Of a stretch of DNA of 64,000 bases, positions 50,101 to 61,695 are shown piece by piece. The stretch's first letter is position 1. Each line of letters starts with the position of its first letter. The notes beneath the pieces were generated by a model that was not told the origin of the DNA, ran no database searches, and saw nothing but the letters and a program-made list of their open reading frames with translations. Made by a program: the position numbers and the translations under genes. This stretch comes from Bugulina stolonifera (taxonomy: Eukaryota; Bryozoa; Gymnolaemata; Cheilostomatida; Bugulidae): positions 19,036,298 through 19,100,297 of the forward strand of contig OW285189.1 in assembly GCA_935421135.1 (NCBI GenBank), read 5' to 3'.

Positions 50101-53100
50101 CAAAATAGACGCTATGTCCATAGTTATTACTCTTAGCAGTCTGTTGTTACTTTTATAAGTGTAACATCCTATAATTCTTATGGAACAACATGAACCAACA
50201 TTTCTATCAATTAAAGAGAAAATAAATCCAATTTGGTAGGAGACATGATGAGCTGAATCCATGATTCATTTCCTTGATGCTGAATCTAAAACACAAATTG
50301 CAAGTCACACTCGTTTCTAGTGTGCAAGTTGAATGTTACTCACCTCCTGACCAACATTACGACAATTAGTATTATTCCCACGATGACTAGCGCAGCCAAT
50401 ACGTAGGCACATATTAGCACAGCTCTGTACTGCTTCCTGTTTATACCTGTATAATAGTAATAGTCATACATGTCATGCAATCATCTACATCATAAACAAT
50501 GATATTGTAACCTACATGTGTCAATGGTGAGTCTAGATTTTCAGTACATCAAAAATTTTGTTGCTCGAATATAATTATGAAACTTAGAACAATATCGTAA
50601 ATCTATTCAGGTATTCTAACAGTGTAGCATTAGTTGGATTTCTAACACTACTTCAGGCTGGATAAGTAAGAAATAAATGCAAACGTGCTGTGCAATATTT
50701 TATCATGCATGTAGTGCACCTATATTACATGTCATTACTTGAGTTTGGCTATTGGCCATTCACGAGACCAAGCAGATTTGGAGGAAATGTGCCAACATGG
50801 GAATCAAATACATGAACAATCTCAGATTGTATCCTCTTGCTAACACCAACAGTGACCTTGTCAAGATTGTTGGCCTGGACACTCAATGCTTGTGCCCTTT
50901 GTCCCCAAATTGATTGGCCATATTTTGTGAAAATAATAATATCTTTCTTCTTGCTGGTGCAGAAGAGGGATGACCGCTGTAGTGGTTTGGTTATAGACTA
51001 GCTAGATACTTGTGAGTAAGATGGCAAAAAGCCTTCAAACAAGCTGTAGCCTACCCATGGACAGTAATAATCTATTGATCATAATTAGAAGTTGTCCTCT
51101 TTCAATTTAATATAGGTTGAGAGAGGGCAACTTTTAATTATGATCAATAGCCTGTTTCCCACTGTTTCCTTATCCTCACAAATCAAGGTAACCAAACTCC
51201 CAAACTAATCAAAGGAAATATGATTCTGGTCAAAATTAGTGCAACTATATTAGTATTTACATGGTATACAGTGTATGTATCAACTCCATAACAGTTTTTA
51301 CCTGAATATTCAGGAGTCTCAGACGAAGGAAGTTGAGACCTTGAATCTTTCCCAGAATACTCTACCACAACATTCAACGTTGCGACAGCGGCTTTACCAT
51401 CTGACATATCTGCTTTCTGAGTAATTGGTTCAGTTGTTACATTAACTACTGGTTTAATTGAGGTTCCCTTAGTGGTTGGTATAACTGGTTTACTAGGTGA
51501 TGTGTTACCCACATTAATACTGGTTCTGGAGGGACTTGAAGTGTTTATTGCCGCTTTGTGTGTGAGCAACCTGGGAGACATGGTGAAGTTGGTTGTAGTT
51601 GCTCTTGTGGTTGTAGTGGTTGTAGCTGTGACTGTGGTTGTCACAGCTGGTGTAGTGATTGTGGTGGATGTTGTTGGGGTGATTGTGGTGGGTGGCGATG
51701 TGGTGATTGTGGTGGATGGCGATGTGGTGATTGTGGTAGATGGTGTTGTGGTAGTGTTAATTCCAGCACCAGAACTACCTGCTACAATATCACAGCATGC
51801 AACAGAGCATTTAGTAGCTAATGAGCGTGCCCAGTGCAATATTCCGTGCAGATGTGTTTTAAAACGACATCACGAACGATGTCCCAGACGATAACACAGA
51901 CGTATCACAGACAATATCACACCGCTCACCAAAGTCTCATTATTGTGATAATGACTGTTAGTTTCACGATCATAATATAGACATGGTTAGTAGTATAACA
52001 GTAATAAATAGGGATGTTAGTTAAAGTGATGTACAATATAATATTATGTACATGTATATGGTTTAATACTTTAACTGTTGTGTTTGTTTTGCCAAAGAGC
52101 AATTCTCACATTGGTACGGGGCGATATAAACAATTACAGTATGCACTTTTGAGCATAGTCTACAGCATACTACTACTAGATTATATATTACAATATGTAT
52201 AATTATTAGGGGGTTTGGCCATTTTCTACATATTGTATAATGTATTTTTAGCAAGGAATTTATCTTTGAGGGGTGCCCTCGTGTGCAGTTCGCTCAGAGC
52301 ATGTCTACTGCTCACCAGTGAAGCTTCCTATTTTAAGGTTGCTTAGCTGGTGTAGTGGTAGCAAGTTCTGTTCACTGTGCTAGGCGATTAGGTGCCATGG
52401 AGGCCCCGGGTTCAAATCCCAGTCAGGGACTGGTATTTTCATGGATTTGAAACAAGTCTCTGACTGCTCAAAGATAAATTCCTTGCTAAAGTACATTATA
52501 CAATATAGAATTATAATATAATTATCGATACTTGAACCATGAATAGAGCATATCTACTGCAGGAAAGGTGGTAGTAGTGGTATTGGTAACAGTAGAGGTG
52601 GTAATAGTGGTAGAGGTACCTGAGCCAGTCATGGATGAAGTGGTGGTGGTGGATTGTACAGCTGCTGAAGGCTGTATAATGGTCCCTGGACGAGCTCCAC
52701 CCTCTAGACCTTCATGTGGGTTTGGGTTTACTGTAAAATAATTTACATCATGTAGATTATGTGCTCTCCAAGTGAAAGGTTATTGTATTTGTGCTGCAGA
52801 GAGAAATTTCTAAAGTATTCTTGTCTACAATAGTAGTATAGTCAGTGCAGATCTGCACAGACACCCGGTCATTTCCGCGTCTTATTAGCCCTAGATCCAA
52901 AAACTCCCCGGGCGGACGACCACCCCACCCGTCCTCTCGCCCCCTCCTCTCCCCTAAACCTCACTCTATGTGCAAAGCCCTAGAACCTACCCCCCGATCG
53001 CGGGTGGGGTTTCAAAAACCTCATCGGCTGTTCCGTAGAACCCAGTCTAAAGAGCAAACCCCTCGCCCGGTCCCACGGCTCGGGCGAGGGGGCGCGCGCG

Positions 53101-56100
53101 TACGCGCGCGCGTCCCCCGCCCCGCGAACCCCACCCGTCCTCCCTCCACCCGTCCCCGCCCCTCCCCACCCCTCCCCACCCCAAACCCCTCCGCCTCGCC
53201 CTCCGCCTCGCTGCGGTTCTCGTTCGCGAGTCCAGCCGTGGCCCCACGCCGCCGTCCCCCCGCCCGTCCCCCGCCCCTCCCCCGCTCTCCCGCCCCAACG
53301 ACCCGTCGCTACCCTCGCGGGCGGACCGTCGGCTAGAGTAGGGTGAAGCGAAGGAAAATACGGGTTAGAGTAATGGTGTGTGATGTATTCTAGATGATAT
53401 ACGACCATGAAAAATATGAGTCAGGGTAATGATACGCGAGTTTGTTTTAATTTTCAATACGTTTGAGAGTAATAATATAAAACTAAGTGATAAAAAACCT
53501 GATACACGACTATGAAAAATATGAGTAAGGGTAATGATACACGAGTTTGTTTTGATTTTCAATACGTTTGAGAGTAATAATATAAAACTAAGTGATAAAA
53601 AACTTGATACACAACTATGAAAAATATGAGTAAGGGTAATGATACGCGAGTTTGTTTTAATTTTCAATACGTTTGAGAGTAATAATATAAAATCAATCGA
53701 TAAAAACCGATATACGACTATGAAGAATATGAGTAAGGCTAACGATATACGAGTTTGAGAGTAATAATATGAAATCAATTGATAAGTAGACACGAATGAG
53801 TGTGGATGACAAAAGTTTTTGCCTCAAAACTGTGCAGTGGCGGGGAGGAGACGCTCGCCGAGGATGGAGTCTAGAATGGCACAATCGTAGAATGTTCTCC
53901 CGCTCTTGGAAGTCTTCTGTCCCTTGTACACCATCACGGAGGGGAGGAGGTCTTTCATCGAAACTGCCAGACGTCCCGGAAGGAAGACCTCTCCCTTTCT
54001 TTCTTCGTTTCCAATCCGACACTCGTAGGCGGCAATGGAGTTGCTCGCGTTATCACCATCACCGCACCTTGGGACGTATGCGGGTCGGAGCGCGGTCACC
54101 ACCAGCACAGAACCAACGGGGAATGAAGATAGCGTTTGCACTCGAAAAAATTCTTCCAACTGGGCCAAGGTCTTCTTTCTCAAGTCACCGGCCAGCTTTT
54201 TCATGGCTGCTCCTGGCAGGGAGCACACGCTCTCGATACGGTTGAATGTGTTTTGTCCTTTAGCGGTCTCCTGCTGTCCCAAGTACACCATGATCCTAGG
54301 TGGAAGAGTAAGGTCCTTTAGCTCCTCTTCTTTGACATCCGCTAGCTTGGGCATGGCGTGACGAATGTTGGTGTGAAAGCTGATGCAATGTCTCATCCCC
54401 TTGTCATCCACATAGCTTGCCCTGGCTAAGAATGCTTTTCCGGATGCCGTTTCAACCACCGAACCTCCACTCACTTCTAGCACAGTTCCTGGCTCTAGCT
54501 CTGACAACTTCACCGTCGTCTGCAGAGAGCTCCTCTTCTCCGCTCCCATGCTCCTACAATAACGAAAGTGGTGTATATAGATCCGACAAAGTGGTTAAAC
54601 GGGAGAAAGATAGTACGGTAATTTATAGATATACGATCAGGGTTACTTACATTAGGGTTGCCGCCACTGCACGAGCTTTCTCCAGGCTTAGTCCCCCGCT
54701 CTTTTTCTTTCCCTTGCAAGGGGACTTGGTAGCTTTTTTTCCCTTCGTCGTCGTCTCACCACCATCCATTTCTTCCGTAGCCGTATCAGCTCCGTGGCCA
54801 TCATCATCATCATCATCTGATATTACAATCACCTGGGATTTCTTCTTTTTCTTAGCACAGATTTCATCTCCTTTTGGGTTCTTCCTCTTCTTGGCTGTTG
54901 TGGTCTCGCCCCTATCCGAGGCCCGCTCCGGGGAGGACGGAGAGTCCGCCATGTTAGAAAGATCCTTTCGGGCAAGACTCCCCACTCCTATTATTTTCCC
55001 CTTCTTCCGTGCCTCTTTTAACGCATCCACCTCTTCTTTCCTCTTCTGACTGCACTCTTCTTCTTCAATAATTCCATCCATTTGTGAGTCCGTTAAGCCC
55101 GCAAATAGCTCTTCTTGGTTTTGGACTATGTTGTCAGTATCCATTGATAATGTACTATTGTAGTAGTGTAGCTGTACAGTAGTGATGTGCTGAACTTTGA
55201 ATGCTGAGACTGTGATCCCACTCTCCCTTTATACAACTGCTCATTTCTTGACTCCTCCCTTTTTTTTATCCAATCCCAATGTGACCCGATGCATCCCGAT
55301 GTGAATCCGAAGCCTCCCGATGCATCCCGATGTGAATCCGAAGCTTCCCGATGCATCCCGATGTGATTCCGAAGCTTCCCGATGCATCCCGATGTGAATC
55401 CGAAGCTCCCCGATGCATCCCGATGTGATTCCGATGCTTCCCGATGCATCCCGATGTGAATCCGAAGCTTCCCGATGCATCCCGATGTGATTCCGAAGCT
55501 TCCCGATGCATCCCGATGTGAATCCGAAGCTCCCCGATGCATCCCGATGTGATTCCGATGCTTCCCGATGCATCCCGATGTGAATCCGAAGCTTCCCGAT
55601 GCATCCCGATGTGAATCCGAAGCTCCCCGATGTGATTCCGATGCTTCCCGATGCATCCCGATGCATCCCGATGTGATTCCGAAACCTCCCGATGCACCCC
55701 GATGTGAATTGACACATCGGGATGCATCGGGAAGCTTCGGAATCACATCGGGATGCATCGGGAAGCATCGGGATGCATCGGGAAGCTTCGGATTCACATC
55801 GGGATGCATCGGGAAGCTTCGGATTCACATCGGGATGCATCGGGAAGCATCGGAATCACATCGGGATGCATCGGGGAGCTTCGGATTCACATCGGGATGC
55901 ATCGGGAAGCTTCGGAATCACATCGGGATGCATCGGGAAGCTTCGGATTCACATCGGGATGCATCGGGAAGCATCGGAATCACATCGGGATGCATCGGGG
56001 AGCTTCGGGAAGCTTCGGAATCACATCGGGATGCATCGGGAAGCTTCGGATTCACATCGGGATGCATCGGGAGGCTTCGGATTCACATCGGGGGGCTTCG

Positions 56101-59100
56101 GATTCACATCGGGGTGGTATTGCCAAGGGTGGGGAAATGGTTAGACTCCGCCCACTGAATACTACTATTTAAGGTATGAGTTTCTCACTTTAGCAGTATG
56201 AACAATCAGCCTCTAGTCAACAGAGTGAGAGTAAACAGAGACAGCTACCTACTAGTCAATGCGTGAACAGAGATGTCAACAAGTAGAACATAAGGTTAGT
56301 GTTAAATGGAGTAATTGGCAGCAATTGTGAAGTGTTTATTGTATAAAATGCTATCAAGTTAAAAAATGACTCACACCCTACTGCTATATATTTTTATAAG
56401 GAGACTAAACAGAGACACCTACCTTCTAGCCAGCACATGATCAGCAGAGATGTCAACAAGTGGAAAAGAAGGTTAGTGCTAAATGAGGTATTTGGTAGCA
56501 ATTGTGGATTGTCTATTGTTTATGTAGTGTGAAGTAAAAGAATAATAACTTACACCCTACCATTTTTTTTTTTTATAGGGGGAGAGACCTCTCGTCAGGT
56601 CGAGCACACCTGTCAACTATGCGGTCTGGTTCTCAGAACAGCGTTTTCTCTAGACAGGCACACGAAGAGAATGCATGCACAGGCTCACCCGCACAAGTGC
56701 CCCGTTTGTGGCGGATGTTTTGATGGGAGGAGAAAGCTAGGTCATCACATGAGGCGATTTCATAGCGAGGGTAAGGTGGAAAAAGATGAGGGAGGTGCAG
56801 AGAAGTTTGATGATGTTTTCTGGTCTAAACCGCCAACAGCTGAAGAGGGGGATGAGATGGGGGTGCTACTAGCCCGCTATTGGAGCTCCATCAGGTCCGC
56901 AATACACTCTCGCCCCGTGGAAGATATTCTCAATGTTCGAGTGTGGAGAGGGGAAGGTGAAGACGAAGGAGATGAAGAGGTGTGGACTAAGTTGAGAGCA
57001 ATGTGGAAGAGAGTGCCTTGTACTGTGAAGATTAACTGTAGCGCTGGAGTCATCCTCGAGCATAAGACCAGTGGAGAGTTGCGCTACTTTCACTCATCGA
57101 GCAACAATGCCGCATTCTTCCCCAAACCAAGACTGATCAGAACAGAGAATGAGATGAGAGAGTTTTGCGAATCTGTGCAGGAGCTTGACTTGAGAGAGAG
57201 GTCAGCACAAAGGAGACCGAATACCGCTTGGGCTTTACGTCACATTGCGAATCTGACATTCTACATCTATAAACTCCTAGAGATTGGCAAGGTGGGCGGT
57301 GTAGTGAGCAAACTCCCAGACTACATACTTAACAACCGACACGTGATAGCACTAGACGTAGACTTTTGGGCTAGAGGAGGTGCGCGTCCCTACTCAGACA
57401 ACTTGTGTTTCTTTAGATGCTTGGCCATGATGTATGACTGTAACTGCGACCAAAAGAAGGGATGTCGTTGCCGTCGCCCCTCTTGCACCACAACACATCG
57501 CTTGTTTAAACAATACATGAGACAAACTAAATCTTCTTCCCCACCCTCATCAACTTTGTCAGACTTTCCCGGGGTGGACTCGAGTGATCTACTGGCCTTG
57601 GAAGATCATTTTGACGTATCTATAATAGTCTTCTGTCTAACTGATGATGGGGTAGCTCCGATAGTTTGGTCATCCGGGGCACGAAACAAAGCCCATAAAC
57701 TCTTCGTCAACATGTACGAAAAACACTTCAGCTGGATAAAGAATGTTGATTCGTTTGCCAGATGTTTCACCTGCAAGGTGTGTGATAGCGCGTTTACACG
57801 CTTGTCCAGCCTACGACGACACAAGTGCTCGCCAGAAGAAGCATCGGTGTTCGTTTTCCCTGGTGGAACGTTTGGACCCCCGCCAACCATATTCACAAAA
57901 CTCAAGCGAGTGGCGGGAATAGAGGTGGTGAACCCCGACCTCTTATACTACCCCTACTATATCACCTATGATATCGAATGCTTCATGCCAAAAGACAACC
58001 TACCAACTAACACCACCACGATGACTTTTAGTGCAAGACACGAACTACTGAGCATATCCGCGTGTTCTAACGTCCCGGGGTTTGAGCGAGCCAAGTGTTT
58101 TGTGAGGAGCGTCGACAGCAAGGATGGGACGAAGTGCATTCGTCAATTCGTCCAATACATAGCAAAGATTGCTGACGTGGCAGGAGATTTGTTCGGAGAA
58201 AGATTCCAGGATGTACGCGAGCGACTCTCTACCTTCCTCGCGGATCGGGCGGATAGAGAAGAGGCCTTTGCTGACGACAAGTTCTCTAACGACTCGACTT
58301 ACAGGGTGAAGTCCGGTCTCTCCGGATTAGAAAGAGAATTAGAACAGCACATCTCCAGTGTTCCGGTGGTCGGCTTCAACTCGCAAAAGTATGACCTAAA
58401 TATACTAAAGGGTCCTTTACTTCGCTCTCTACAAGAGGAGGAGGGAGAAGATTTTGTTTTCATCGTTAAGCGTGTTAACAGTATGTCCTGCGTGGAGAGT
58501 AGGCGTTTTAGATTCCTTGACATATGCAACTTTATCGCACCAGGCTTCAACTACTCCAAATACTTGAAGGCATTTGGCGTGTCAGAGAGTAAGGGATTCT
58601 TTCCTTACGACTGGGTAGACTCCCTGAGAAGGTTGGATCATCACGGACTCCCTCCCCGAGAGAGTTTTTTCAACTCGCTGACTCAGCAAGAATTGAGCCA
58701 GCAAGATTATCACCACTGTCAGCTCGTGTGGGAAAGAGAGAACATGGAAACGTTCAGGGATTTCCTCATCTGGTACAACAACCTCGATGTGGCCCCATTC
58801 ATCGAGGCCATTGCACGTCAGAGCTCTATCTATCGACAAAAGGGTATTGATATGTTGAAATCTGCAATCTCGCTTCCAGGCTTGGCTATCAGATGGTTGT
58901 TTATGGAGGTGGAGGCCCGACCTTACGGCTACTCTCCTCCGCAAGCCGCTCTCCCGCTGCATAGGTTAATGTCTCTCCGAGGCGAACTTTGCAACTCACA
59001 ACCCATATGTCTGTTCGATGAGGAGAGCAAAAGTCTGTACCACACTCTCCGTGATAACCTCGTGGGAGGGCCAAGCATCATCTTTCACAGACATCATGAA

Positions 59101-61569
59101 GTTGGAGTGACCTCTATTCGAGAGAAGATTTATGGCGCATCCGCAAAACCCTGTAGGTCCATTCTGGGAGTCGATGCCAACGCTCTCTACCTATACTGCA
59201 TGATGGGGAATATGCCTACGGGTTATCCCAGGCGGAGGCTAGAGAGCCGAGGCTTTGCTCTGGAACCCGTTAAAAAGTTCAGCAAAGTGGCGCATGGATG
59301 GTTAGAGTTCCAATCGTGGAAGAGAGGAGAGGTCATCCTTCACCAACAGAATGGAGGAGAAATGAGGATAGGGTGTCACAACCTACCGGTGGATGGTTAT
59401 AGCGAACAGAGTCGGACTGTGTACCAATTCCACGGTTGCTACTGGCACGGACACGAGTGCGAGCTAGGAGGGAATGGAAAAGGTGTCAGAAACATGACGA
59501 ATGAAGAGCTCCGGGTGGATACTGCGAGGAAAGAAGATTACATCAAGGCTCTAGGCTATAAGCTCATCACCACTCGGGAGTGTGAGTGGGGAGCGCGAGT
59601 TCGTTCGGATGAAGAGGTTAGGACATTTCTCTCCGTCTTCTTTTCTTCTCTCTATCCAGAGAGGGGTTGTGTCAACCTCGATAAAATAATCAACAGTATT
59701 CGTAGTGGAGAGTACTACGGTTTAGTGGAGTGTGACATTTCCGTACCCGAAGAGCTAAAGGCGAAGTTCTCTGAGATGGCACCTATTTTCAAGAATATAA
59801 ATGTGGGAAGAGAACACCTTAGCGAACACATGCGCGCTTTTGCCAATCAGAACGGATTCTTGAAGAGACCTCAGCGAATGCTCGTGGGGAGTCTTTTTGG
59901 CGAGCGAATCACACTACTCACCGATCTGGCTAGATGGTATCTAGATCAAGGTTTGATAATTACCAGGGTCTATCAGTTTGTTCACTTTATCCCACGAGCC
60001 GTCTTCAAAGACTTTGGTTCTTCGGTCTCAGACGCAAGGAGAGGGGGAGATCTGGACCCTGATCTGGCCCTCTTGGCCAGCACCAGCAAGCTCGTTGGGA
60101 ATTCAGCCTACGGAAAGACCATAACAAATAAAGAGAAACATAAGACTGTCAAGTATGTAGAGACAGTAGAGGGGGCGGCCGTCAAAGTGAGGAGTAGGCA
60201 CTTTTCTAGTCTCAACGAAGTCGATGAAAACTACTTTGAGATAGAGCTTCACAAGAAAAAGGTAAGTGTTGACAATCTTTCTTACTTTGACTCTTGATTT
60301 GACAAAACTTTTTCCGAGTGGAAGGGTGAACTTTCTCTCTCTCTCTCTTTCTTTCTTTTAGATTCGAATGGATGTTCCATCCGTCGTAGGATTCGTCATA
60401 CTCCAGAGAGCCAAGTTGAGGATGCTAGAGTTCTACTACGACTTTATGGATAGGTGAGTAGAACTAGACTATACAAAGATTTTATCAAATCCTTTTCTAT
60501 TTATTCTTCGGTGTCAGCAACCTCTAACTCGCCCGATTTATTTTCACAGATTCGTCAGCAGAGAGGACTTTGAGTACGTAGAAATGGATACGGATAGCGC
60601 TTACATGGCCCTGAGTGCTCGCAATATAGATGAGGTCATCCGAAAAGATAAAAAAGAAGAGTTCTACAGAGAGTATGGTAAATGGTTTCCCAGACCCTTC
60701 TGCGATAGTCACAAGGGAGACTTTATCACAACCAAGGTGCTCGGGCAAGAGTGGGAGATGAGGGAATGTTGTGAGAAGGTGCAGCGATACGAAACACGAA
60801 CCCCTGGTCTGTTTAAGGAGGAGTTTCGGGGGGAGGGGGTCATCGCGCTCAACTCAAAAACTTACTTTTGTTGGTCCGCTGACGGCGATAGCAAGTATAG
60901 TAGCAAAGGACTAAATAAAAGAGGAAACACCCTAACCAAAGAGAAGTTCCTCTCCGTGCTCAAAACAGGGGAGTCGGTGAGAGGAGACAATCATGGTTTT
61001 ATCAGAAGAGGAAATCAAACGTATAGCTATACCCAGCTAAAGACCGGACTCACCTACTTCTACGGTAAGCGGAAGGTTGCGGAAGATGGGGTGAGTACGA
61101 GTCCTATAGAATGTTAGTACTGATTTCTCGGAGATGAGACTACTTCATTCGATAAATCGGAGAGTAAACGAACAGTGCATCATAACCCTTGTATATATAT
61201 ATATATATATATCCGTATAATTTTTTTTCACATTCACTCTCTATTGTAAGGGGTCTCCGTCCTCAAAACGGAGGGTTTATCGGTTGTAGCCTTAAAACCG
61301 AGCAATAAAACACTAGCTAATACATTAAAAACCATTTACCTCTCCAAACCAAAGGGGTAGACGGTACTAGCGCAGCTTCCGCTCATACTCACCCCTTATC
61401 AGTTCACATTTCTTCTATTGTCTTCATTCGTAGGTGGGGGGTGACATCGCACGCGCACGATGCGCTCTCTCCCTATCGGAGTTTGCTACCCGGGGGAAAG
61501 TGGACGCGGTGGTCAAAGAAATTGGTGGCGAGTCAACGACATCATCGTAGAGGCGGGTCTATTTGTAGG

Positions 61570-61601
<32 letters not shown>

Positions 61602-61630
61602 GATGATGATGATGATGGTGATGGTGATGG

Positions 61631-61695
<65 letters not shown>

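Noticed and set aside
51472..51894. Plus-strand Val-rich frame and Cys/Gly-rich frame opposite the mucin stalk
   Set aside because: Antisense of the Thr-rich coding repeat of the receptor gene.
52340..52430. Functional tRNA gene
   Set aside because: A and B boxes are good, but their spacing is long, no acceptor stem pairs convincingly, and it lies inside an inverted-repeat element.
52558..52619. Continuation of the Thr-rich receptor exon to 52558
   Set aside because: The frame stays open, but a donor there would be in the wrong phase for the next exon; the CAG|GTACCT donor at 52620 fits. Alternative use cannot be excluded.
52845..53336. A 163-codon Pro/Arg-rich frame present in both terminal inverted repeats
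   Set aside because: Composition-driven by the GC-rich terminal repeat, with overlapping open frames on the other strand; identical in both repeats only because the DNA is.
55126..56172. Several long open frames on both strands (140-227 codons) reading HREASxSHRDASG-type repeats
   Set aside because: They are produced by the 31-bp repeat array, occur in many frames on both strands at once, and have no splice or start context.
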